DNA of 47,800 nt from Lingula anatina (taxonomy: Eukaryota > Brachiopoda > Lingulata > Lingulida > Lingulidae): the NCBI RefSeq assembly GCF_001039355.2, contig NW_019775669.1, positions 39,273 to 87,072 of the forward strand, in the 5' to 3' direction. The notes under the pieces are model-generated. The model saw only the letters and a program-made list of their open reading frames with translations. It was not told the origin of the DNA and did not search any database. Both the position numbers and the translations under genes were made by a program. Shown piece after piece: positions 19,087 to 28,659 of the stretch (the stretch's first letter is position 1; every line of letters starts with the position of its first letter).

Positions 19087-19891
19087 GCATCAGCTGCCCA
19101 TTGTCTCTCCCAGGTGTGCAGGAAAGCAGGATACATGACAACAAAAGGTATGAACAGTGATTGGAAGTGGAGTTTCCTGTAAACAGCAAACTGCATGGCC
19201 CCAGTGCAGGAGGGGGGTATCCAGCTTAGCAGTGAGTATTGTTCTGCAGGGAGGGACAGGAAGCTTATTTCCTGTAACCTCACAACAAACACAAACAAAC
19301 ATAAACAACAGTTGTGACAATTAACCTTGCACTTGAGTTTAAGATATTTTAAAATCTTTTTATTAGTAATTTTCCACTTCTCACACTTTATTTCTCAACA
19401 AAGTGCACTTAAAATAGTCACAACCAGCTAAGATGCTTATCTCAGATTTTCACACCTGTCCAGCATAAGGTGTCCAAATTTCAAAACAATTGAAACAAAT
19501 TCAGGCACAGAAATTTACATTTAACTTTTTATCACTCATGAAATTATGCTTTCTCACCAGGTGCAATGTTGGCTAAAGTGGCCCATACAGCAACCACATT
19601 TTCAACTTGACAGGGCTCAGTCATCAAGAGACCGTTCTCAGTCATATTGGGCGGAGCAGTTGGCACTGTATTAAGGTTTTAAATTTTGGTGTCAGAAGGT
19701 AAGAACAGGGGGGGTGGTTTGTGTGAAGGGCAGAAACCACTAAATCAGCCAATCAGCGCCTGTTATAGACGAATGTAGTACAGTGAGAGAAAACGAGTGC
19801 TTTTTTCCATTTTTTTCCTGGCATTTCTTGTGTGTTGGGCATTTCTTAGTATGGTCGTCAATGGGAAATATTTTGGTGGTTTCTCCCCTGA

Positions 19892-21190
19892 AATAGACAG
19901 CGGAAAATTTGAGAGCAGTCTTTACTCAGCCATTCCACTGAGAGACCTCGCTAGTGAGAGACCTCCGTAGAGTCAACACCTCCTTTGTATATATTCTTCA
20001 ATAAGCCAATATTCCTACGCTCTTCCTACTGGATAAATCCATTTGGTACAGATATTAGTGACAGACTAGGAGATTTTGAAGATCGCATAGGAGTCCAGAC
20101 AGTAGAAAATTAATGGTAAGTTGTTCATACCCCTGTGTTAAGCCGCCTTTGTGCATCACTGCTAGTTAGACTGTAGTTGTCACAAGAATAAGTGAGTTTA
20201 GCCACTCGGGTTCACTTTCTTTGGCGACAAGGAAAACCGAGCCCATTTCCAGTTCTTTAATCAATTTTTGGTGCAAGAAAATTTTAAATTCCTTTGTCTG
20301 CCGCCATGCTCGGCTGTCACCTTGATTGGATAGTAAACGATTGTCGTAAAATCGCTAAATGATATTTAAACCGGGTGCATAAACTTTAAAACCACCTAGG
20401 ACAACCTTGGGCTACCACATTAATCCAATACAATGCAAAAATAAACTATAACAAGTGGTTAAAGCCTTCAAGCCTAATGTCGTAAAGTCCCATATACCTC
20501 CATAGAGACAATAAAATAGAGTAAGCTTGTGAAACAAGATTCCACAAATTTAAACATAATAATCGAAATAAAATACTGCCGGGCATCAGAGCGGCCTAAA
20601 ACTTGGCATGCTTACTGCAAATGTTGCAGGCTACATCATCCCGTTGCTTGTTTGTTAATTCCGTGCATGGTATACGCACAATCAAACCGTAAATCCAAAT
20701 TCCCGCTTTGACGCTTGAGTCGGTCCTCTCCACAATCCAATTCAGGAGGTGACGTAACCGCAGAGGTCGCATCTGTCAAATGGCATGGCTTCTTTTTTGT
20801 AATGGGAGGTTAGAGAGGGGGGTATACTACAAAAGTACCAAACCTTGACAATGCTTTAATATATTGAGAGCATGTATAAAGCATATTGTTAGTTTGATAC
20901 GTTTTTCTGTGGTAAAATTGTGTTTCCAGCTGTGTACTGACAGCATTCCTTTACATAAGCAGCATTTTTTTTTTTTTTTGGACTGTTTTTTGTTCGCCCT
21001 CTCGCACCGATTTTGGTGTCCCCAGAGGATGTCATCCATAAAAATAAAAAAGTGTGGCCTTACATGAATTAATGAGAGTACCTGGTATAGGTCAGAAGCG
21101 TGCGGAAGCTCTTTTAGATTTCTGAGAACAGGGTATCTGTTTTGATGAGAATTTTCTTCTACAAAAATTAGGGTCCAATCTTTCATCTTA
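19892..21190. other. Unassigned region, possible noncoding first exon near 19900-20112
   Basis: No supported gene. Around 20105-20118 the sequence reads AGAAAATTAATG followed by GTAAGT, a good splice donor directly after an ATG, which could mark the end of a 5' exon. No partner exon was found. The rest is AT-rich with a T-run near 20967-20981. Confidence 0.25.
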
Positions 21191-21191
21191 A

Positions 21192-21792
21192 GTGTTCCCC
21201 TATTTTCATTTCCAAAATAATTTTCGACCAACTAAATCTTTTGGAGGGGCAAGACCCAAAGAAAAAGAAAAAAACTTTTCCCAAACTCGTCCAACAAAGA
21301 TACTTAATCCTGTTACCGAAGAGCCAACGCAGCTATCAACGTTTATTGATCTATCATTTCCTGATGCTGTAAGCCAAGACCAACGTTCTGAAATAGAACA
21401 ACTTTTATACCAAAATGAGCAATTAGAAAAACAAAAAATGCTCAATTTTTCCATTCTCAAAGAAAAAATTTAAAAATCAAAGTGAGCCACCCAAATTTAA
21501 AGTTCCACCTAAATCGGCATTTTAACCAGGGAGGCCACTATTGCAAGACTATCAGGAATTTGATAGAGAACTAGACGACATTACTAGACGTTTATCTTTG
21601 CCAATTGACATTTGCTCTGATATTCCCCCACCTCATGGTGGTGGGAATCAACCCAATGTTGTTGGTACAGCAAACATTTTGGGTGAAAACAAAACATCAA
21701 CTGCCGCCCAGAACAGAGTTCCGGATCTTGCTTTGTTCAATCCTCAGGGATATATAACACCCTGGGGTAGCGCTAGGATTTTTTTTGTTTAA
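21192..21792 (+). pseudogene. Unrecognised protein fragment, frameshifted
   Basis: Two frames appear to belong together. The first (21192-21473) is polar with PTQLSTFIDLSFPDAVS and a Gln/Glu-rich helix (EIEQLLYQNEQLEKQK). Near 21462 the reading shifts by one base to KNQSEPPKFKVPPKSAF, meets a TAA at about 21524, and continues in that frame with PGRPLLQDYQEFDREL and DICSDIPPPHGGGN to 21792. The continuous amino-acid style across two breaks suggests a decayed mobile-element protein, maybe a Gag-like or capsid-like one, but I recognise no domain. Confidence 0.35.
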
Positions 21793-22680
21793 GCCAAACT
21801 TATGAAAAAGTTAAGCCAAATCAAAATTTCTTTAGCCAACTTATAATATTTTTAGCCAAATAAAAAATGACAATTTAAGGAATTTAAACCAATATTTATT
21901 CCATTTTAAATGCATTTTTTTACAATGTTGATGCAAACAAGATTTAAAATCTAATGAATCTTTCCTTCTTTTGTAATTGTTCTGCTTCTTGTAGTATATA
22001 CATGTAACACATACATCATCCGAAAGCTGTAAAAAATAAATGATGCAAGTGTTCAAAATTGATGTTTCTAAAATGGTTTGGACCCATCCTCTTCCGTTTG
22101 TATTAGATGTGTGGGTCCACATTTATGTCATTTTTGTTGCTGCTATACTAATACATTTGAATGGCTCAACACTTTGTCTGCAGACAGGTCAACTGAAACT
22201 GAAAAAAAAAGGTCATTGAAAGCCAGTGACAGTGGGACGGTAATTAAAAATTAACAAATATGTCAGATAAATATGGGGCTATATTCATTTTATGTATTGC
22301 AAAGTTCAAAAGAGTTCAAATTTCCAATTGCTAAAGCAAGGCCTCGTCGTCGCCCCCATTTTTATTTAAGATCTGCATCGATCTCAGGTATGCTATTTTG
22401 GCCGTACTCCGAATAGTAGGAAATCCACAAATAGTCGGTAAAACCTTATCCCTGCTTAAGATAAAAAATACTTCTTAAAAGTGACATAATTTTGGGCAAT
22501 AAAAACTTTTGATTTAAACGTTTAGCCTAAAATTCAGTTTAGTCTGAGCCCCAAGTCAATACAGCAAATGCAACTTACATGAGTCTCCGCTGGTACCAGA
22601 TATTCATTGTACCACCAGCGTTAGCGCTGGCGGTACACATGGTTTCGGTCCCGTCCAGATTTTTTCGCCGGCTCCGCCGG
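21793..22680. other. Unassigned AT-rich region with short repeats
   Basis: Begins with four scattered copies of TTAGCCAA/TAAGCCAA (21790-21860). Near the end there is an inverted repeat around ACCGCCAGCGCTAACGCTGG (minus-strand reading, about 22610-22634) and a GC-rich stub, GCCGGCTCCGCCGG, ending at the N at 22681. No gene seen. Confidence 0.4.
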
Positions 22681-22834
22681 NGATGACAGTATATTTTTTT
22701 GCTATTGGGAGTTATGTCAGTGTGTCTACTGTCCATGGGGATGGGAAATGTTTCACAGAGTAATTTTGTTCATGCAGTATTGAAGGCATTTCTTAGTATG
22801 GTCGTCAATGGGAAATTATTTGGTGGTTTCTCTC
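22681..22834. mobile_element. Assembly gap and Mutator-like element fragment, copy 4
   Basis: After the N, 22682-22834 is almost identical to 12603-12752, the noncoding left part upstream of the nuclease gene (GACAGTATATTTTTTTGC, GTCCATGGGGATGGGAAATG). It stops at CTCTCCTG and unrelated sequence follows, so neither gene is present. Confidence 0.75.
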
Positions 22835-22852
22835 CTGCAATTCACACGGCAG

Positions 22853-23092
22853 CAGCTTGTCTTAGTAAGGACTCAACCAGTTGAAAACTTGAGGCACAGC
22901 TTCAGGGACAAGATCACACCATCTACCCTTGCTGTGATGATGGCCGGATATACTCGTACTGTACATTATCTATGTCTTGTCCTCCTAGTTTCTCTAATAC
23001 CATTTCTCCTGATCTATGCTCACATCAATCTCTACAACTTTACCAACAGCTACACATTTTTTACATCTGAAAGTATAAAGCCAAAATTGTAA
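22853..23092 (+). CDS. Candidate terminal exon with a membrane segment, unknown
   Basis: Downstream of an AG acceptor-like site (TTCACACGGCAG, ending at 22852) the frame is open for 79 codons: QQLVLVRTQ, RHSFRDKITPSTLAVMMAGY, then a strongly hydrophobic stretch (YLCLVLLVSLIPFLLIYAH) suitable for one membrane helix, and ends KPKL. The stop codon overlaps an AATAAA (23091-23096). No upstream exon was found and the polypyrimidine tract is weak, so this may be chance. Confidence 0.25.
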   Translation, partial: QLVLVRTQPVENLRHSFRDKITPSTLAVMMAGYTRTVHYLCLVLLVSLIPFLLIYAHINLYNFTNSYTFFTSESIKPKL

Positions 23093-23096
23093 TAAA

Positions 23097-24341
23097 GCAC
23101 TATCAATTTACTTGTTATATATTGTTTGAGGGCAAAAGAAAAAGGCAGCAACCACGTATCATAATCAAGATAACTGAAAATCAAATATGCATAATCAAAT
23201 AGCTTTAATTGTATATACTACTGATGATTTAATCTTTTAAACTTCAGCATAAATTTTGACTTTCTCTTGTTAAAGCATAGCCACTTTATCAAAATGTGCT
23301 TGAACAAATAATAATAATAAACAACCTGCACACATGATGGAACATGGAGGTCAATTGCCACAAAATAAGTTGATTTGTACTTGGTAGCCTGAGAAATAGT
23401 ATCAGGTGTTAATTTGAGCTGTAATAATACCACAGAGTTAACAACGACACAAGCATATGGTGTTATGTCACAAAATTCATGCATTACTTGCTGTGGCAGT
23501 GTCCTCCTCAACCTATTGTGCACCGCAGGTTTTGATTTTCAATGTCATCAAAAATTTTTATTGTTGTTAGTTTGATCTATGTATCTGCTATTCAAATAAT
23601 ATCGTTTGGAAAATAACTAACTGATTTAATTATGCTTTTGCGACATGAAATTATCATTAACTTTGCCGGTTCACGTGTACACAGTACCTTGCTATCAGTG
23701 CTGCTCTTTTCTCCCCAACTCGCCACTGACAGGCTTACCACATCATTTCAAAACAACGTTGGTATGCTCCTTTACTTTTGGTGTTGGCAGTTTTGCCCGG
23801 GGGACATCGTTTTCGGTTAAAAACAACATATCGTTTTCACCCATCTTTGCATTGCTCCTGTACAAAATGTCCCCTTGCTGCCCCCCCAAGGGAAAAATCG
23901 TAGCACGTGGGTAGTTACGCAAGACCTGTGACGTATAACGCGCGCAAGGTTATTGGAGGGTTCAGTGGCCTTCAACTCTCCTGTAGCCTCTTTCTTTCGC
24001 TGGCTATATTTATCTCAGGTAAAAATCTACCCGAGTGTTATTTTTAAAGAGCAGCTCCCGAAACCCTGGGGGCACTAGATAAAATCTGGACACCAGGTTT
24101 AATAAGGAGCTAGAGAAACAAAGGAAGACTTTTTCCTGCAAAGCTTCAAAGAGTTTTGACATGGACTTGACGCAGCTTACCCCTCCAAACTAACAGGGTG
24201 ACATGGGCAATTTTTACAAACAAATAATTAAACTTAGATGTATCAGAGCTCTGTCGTGTCGTACAATTGGTTGTTTTGGGAGCCATGCATCCACATATGT
24301 AAGGTGAATAAAACCGTAAGTTAGTTCAACTCAGAGGCGGA
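23097..24341. other. Unassigned region
   Basis: No supported gene. The minus-strand frame at 23218-23523 has some protein-like character (LPQQVMHEFCDITPYACVVV) and could be a decayed exon, but I do not recognise it. GC content rises around 23880-24000. Confidence 0.3.
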
Positions 24342-24611
24342 TCCAGGTTTATTCGAAGGGGGTTCCACGTATGTGAAGCTAGCCTCCTTTTAAATAAATA
24401 TACCGTTCTGGGTAATAATAATATTGAAACTTTTTTAATTGCGAGAATATTTCTGACTAAATGATGATTTTATTATAAATGGAAATAAAGATGCGATGTG
24501 TGGTACATGTGCTTTGATTACGCTGTCCTTCATCTGTTGCGTTAGTCTACATTTTGCTTGGAATTTTAAAAATCTGTGAGTACAAATTTTAAAGGTCTGG
24601 TTACGCCCCTG
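24342..24611. mobile_element. hAT-like element ends (right boundary of the 14-kb nest)
   Basis: Starts CAGAGGCGGATCCAGG, a typical hAT-type MITE terminus, and ends GGTTACGCCCCTG, the complement of CAGGGGCGTAACC. The two ends share only part of their sequence (CAG.GGCG.A.CCAG) and lack a matching target duplication with each other. The right end pairs better with 10529. They are likely the remains of two different hAT-like elements; repeat A resumes at 24612. Confidence 0.4.
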
Positions 24612-25826
24612 GTGTGTATGTGTTAGAGAGATAGAGAGAAGGGGGAGTGAGAGAGAGAACTTGTTTGTGGGAGGGTGTGGTAAGAGAGATAGAGAATTTA
24701 GTATTAAAAAAGCTCAAAGAACTTCAAAATTGATTTTAAAAAAATAAACAATAATTCTATGCCAATTTTGAAAGTTGTATTATTTTTTAAATACAAAAAC
24801 AGAAAAATCTGACATTTTGTTAAAACAAAAAGTGTGCAGTTTATCCATTATTTTAAAACTAATAAAAAATTACATAACGCGTACATGACCAGGAGAATAA
24901 TCTCTTTATATCTGTAATATTCTGTCATTATATCATGCATACTCAGTTTTAGATATGCTCAAGATGCCTTTAAAGGGTTAATGTGAACTGTTGAGATTTG
25001 GGTGGTGGTGGGAGGGAGTTGTGCGCTTAGCAAAAATTTTGATATAGACAAAATTTTATGTATACATTCTGATGCTTGTGCATTGTCTGCTGTGACATTA
25101 AATGAGTCTGTATGTATTCTGCTGAACTCATCTCAGCCTCACATCATCAGCACAGGTCAGTTCAACAACGCTATTGCTACACTGTTGATTCTCTTCAATC
25201 CCATTGTGAACATAGCCGCTATATGTTTTAGATGAGAAATTATCATTTTGGAAAAAGGTGAATTAGATCCCACTCAGTTTTATACATATTCAAGGTGACA
25301 AGGGTTAATATAAACTGTTTGGGGGCGAGGGTGTGCTCAGCAAAAATCTTGATATAAACAAAATTTCATGTATAAATTGTGATGCCTGTTCATTGTCTGT
25401 TGTGACGTTGAATGTGTCTGCATGCATGTATTCTGATCACTGTCTGTCTTAATTGGTGCTGTATATGTTTATTATAATATAATAATATATTTTGGTCACT
25501 ATGTTATGTCTGTTTTGTAAGTAACATATATTTTGATCACTATGTAATGTCTGTTTTGTAAGTAATATATATAATATATATATTTGCTAGTCACATTTTC
25601 TGAATATCCATGATACTAATATATTATTATTAAATATTAATGGTCATTATGCTGTTCAACATTATGTAATGTTGCATCAAAATCTGAAGAAACCCCTATT
25701 TTGGGCACTGCTCCCATGATGACCATTTAAGGAAAACCATGTCACTTACTGTTCTCAAACTTACAGGAAAGAAGCATGGGACTTAAAGCTTCAGTGAGCA
25801 ATGCAGTCTATTTGGTAAATTTTCTG

Positions 25827-25898
<72 letters not shown>

Positions 25899-26447
25899 AT
25901 TATTATTATTATTATTGATGATTCATTATCTGTTTTCAGTAGAAATGAAGGTGTGTTTCCTGGATTATCATCACACTGAGGACAGTTGAATTCATCTGTT
26001 CACCATCTCGTTCTACAACCACACAGTATCAGCAAAGGTCAGTGCAACAACGATGTTGCTCTACTGCTGATTCTATTCAATTCCTTTGTGACCATTGCCA
26101 TTATATGTTGTAACTGGGAAATAATCAATTGTAAATGGGTCATTGAGATCCAAATCAGATTTTGATATGTTCAAGGTGACAAGGGTTAATGTTAACTGTT
26201 TGGGGCAAGGGTTCGCTTAGCAAAAATCTTGATATAAACAAAATTTCATGTATAATTCTTGATGCCTTTGCATTGTCTGTTGAGACATTGAATGTGTCTG
26301 TTTGTATTCTGATCACTGCCTATGTCTTTATTGTCACTGTATGTGTTTATTATAATATAATAATTTTGATCACTGTGTTACACAATTTTTAAAAATGGCC
26401 CAATTTTTTTTACCAAGTGGGCCAAAGTGGCCCTACAAGATTTTGAC
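24612..26447 (+). repeat. Repeat A, copy 3, second part (full three sub-repeats)
   Basis: Resumes repeat A within the TG/AG block (GTGTGTTAGAGAGATAGAGAG) and continues through all three sub-repeats (about 24975, 25305 and 26185). It keeps about 330 bp (25500-25830) that copy 2 lacks next to its LINE. It ends TTTTGACTCA at 26447 and a new unit starts. Confidence 0.85.
25831..25916. repeat. (AT)n then (ATT)n microsatellite, unoccupied LINE site
   Basis: About 62 bp of AT followed by about eight ATT units inside repeat A copy 3. The flanking sequence on the right is that found at 9181, where a LINE sits in the tract. Confidence 0.95.
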
Positions 26448-26535
26448 TCAGGAATAAGGATCCCTGTTATTCTAAGGAAATTCCAGTGAATTTACTTTTT
26501 AAAACATAAAATCAATAGAATATTTCTAAAGAAAC
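26448..26535 (+). repeat. Repeat A, copy 4 (start only)
   Basis: Begins GGAATAAGGATCCCTG and matches the other copies to about AATCAATAGAAT, then diverges completely at about 26525-26535. Confidence 0.8.
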
Positions 26536-27158
26536 AGTTTTCTTTTTTTTTTCAAACACTGGCTGCACATTTTCTGTATTTCCACATCAGCAGTTGTATT
26601 GGTATTTATGTCTTTAAACATTATGTAATATTATTTTATGCACTGTCATGATTTTTTAAATATTGGGATTTTCATTGTGTGAATTTGAACTCTTGTGGTC
26701 CTGAAACTGTAATCTTATTGCAGGGGCGGATTGAGACCGTCTTCTGGGCCTTCTGGAAGATTGTCAGATTTTAATGTTTACATTGATGGGTATCTATTTT
26801 TTTCTGTTGGAAGACCATAAAAATGGAGGCTGGACCAACAAAGATAATTTGGAATACTGTCAGAAAATATCTCTCCTGTTCACTCTTGTTATTGACCATG
26901 TTATCTGTTGTTCATGATTAAAATTCAGTGTTGATTGACAGCACTATTTATTATTGCATCAAAATTGACAAAATGACCTATTTACTGCATCTTTATTTTC
27001 GGTTTTTTGTCTGTACATTTGACAGCTTTGCTGCCTTGTTTATTCTTTTGAACCCAGCATATTAATGACAGTTGAATATAAATTATGAATGAATATGTGT
27101 ACCCCTTGTACAAGTTCTGGTTAAAAGTACTTTGATGATTCATTTTCTTTGTCGCCAG
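26536..27158. other. Unassigned; isolated hAT-like terminus at 26721
   Basis: CAGGGGCGGATTGAGACC at 26721 followed by GGGCCTTCTGGAAG looks like the start of a hAT-type MITE, but no inverted partner or target duplication was found nearby. No gene. Confidence 0.35.
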
Positions 27159-28254
27159 GTACTGTCAGCTGATCTTAATGTAGATGCCCCAGATGGACCT
27201 TTGTTTTCTGAGAAGGAAATTATCCCTGAAACATCATTGCCTGCAGATCAGGAAGGTGTGTAACATTTTAGATGCAAAGTTATTCCAAGTTTTGCACCAG
27301 TTTACATCTTAATCTCTGTTGATTTATATATATGCACTGCTGCACTATGGATATTTATATATTTTAACTTTCACAATTACCAGTATAAAAATTGGATTAC
27401 CCTGTTTGCATTATACATACTTACTTAGCAAGAATTAAAATAAAGTTCTAGTGTTTGGAAAAAAAGACACATTTCAGAGCCCACATTTAAAAATCAATAT
27501 ATTAAATAGAAAAGTGTACTATTATTTGTTTAGGGTAGCATCTATATGTTTTAGGCAATTTCTTGGTTTTAAATTACCAGGATTACCTCATTCTTTATAA
27601 TAATAAAAGGCTGGTTATTGTGATTTTTCCCCTGTTCAGCAGGAGAAATTTGAAGATATAACAGAGACATCTTTGCACATGAGTAATGAAGAAATTTGTC
27701 ATGATGAGGTCTTATTGTGAGATTTTGTATTAATTATATAAAAAATAATTATTTTGCAGAGTGACCAGATGCTTGTTTGTCAGGGAGAACGACACTAGAC
27801 AAAATGAAAATGAAGATGGTCAGATAAATGTGAGTACAAGTAATGCTATCATCTTTTCTACAGTTTTTGTGGGGCATTTTTTTTCAAACATGTTGCTCAT
27901 AATTTGATTATTAAAATTTCATTATTAACATCTATATTTACTACCTTATGCATACTATCCATACAACCAAGATAGGTAAAAAGGTCTATATAGAACAACT
28001 AAATGGATTAAGGTAAAAAATGCATGAGCTTTTGGCTTCAAGTCTATGTTGCACTGTGTTATTTTCTTCACAAAGGTAATATGTTTCTTGCAACATTAAT
28101 TAACATGATAAAAGGTTCTTTTTAAAAAAGTGTTTATGCTCCCATGATTTGGTATTTTATAAAAGGAATTAATTTGTATTGATATAGTTTACAGGATTAT
28201 TTTACAAGACATTGTGACAATATACAGGAGGAGGAGCATGATGCTGACCCAAGG
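27159..28254 (+). pseudogene. N-terminal exons of a CACTA/EnSpm-like transposase gene
   Basis: Four putative exons with matching splice phases: 27159-27257 (after GTCGCCAG, 33 codons, VLSADLNVDAPDGPLF), 27640-27716 (after TGTTCAG, donor GTGAGA), 27760-27829 (after ATTTTGCAG, donor GTGAGT), and 28195-28254 (after GTTTACAG, donor GTAAGC). Only one frame is open in each, and the phases join 0-0, 0-2, 2-0, 0-0. The product is short, acidic and Glu/Asp-rich (QNENEDGQIN, QEEEHDADPR), like the poorly conserved N-terminus of animal CACTA-like transposases. Linkage to the core at 28690 onward is inferred from position and strand. Confidence 0.5.
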
Positions 28255-28659
28255 GTAAGCTGTCATTGTTACTTGAGGAGAAGTGTAGAGGCAGGACAAT
28301 GGAGTTTCATTTTCATTTTTAGAGTACATTTGGTGCCATACTTTAGTTAAAATTTAATGAGGCTTTAAAAATCTGAATTGCAGAAAAAGTAAAAATTCCA
28401 GAGACTTCACAATCAAGACACTACATGCCTATGCATGTGTTGACAAAATGAATATATTATGGTACATTTTCAATATCAATAATTTTTATTTTATTAAAAG
28501 TTCTGTGTTGTGGATCATTTTGTTTTTAGTTTAATAACCAGGTAATTCAATTACATAAATATGTGCAGAGTTTGTTGTGAAAATGTGTGACCTTGAGATT
28601 TTGTATCTGGCAAGTCAGACTCTAAAATGGGGGATAATTCATATATTAATTAATATATT

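Larger units (their letters stand above)
17734..19839. mobile_element. Mutator-like element with nuclease gene, copy 3 (internally deleted)
   Basis: Same order and orientation as copy 2: left end GTTAATTTTGG, nuclease gene (18177-18537), spacer, transposase 3' end, but then a jump to the start of the transposase, promoter and right end. The deleted interior is about 1.6 kb or more of transposase. The copy ends GGCATTTCTTGTGTGTTG, followed by a short piece (about 19840-19891) repeated from 18029-18080 and then unrelated DNA. Confidence 0.7.

Noticed and set aside
24342-24611. A complete 270-bp hAT MITE
   Set aside because: The two ends match only partly and there is no target duplication; the right end pairs better with 10529.
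25776-25979. Open frame of alternating Tyr-Ile
   Set aside because: It translates the AT and ATT microsatellites only.
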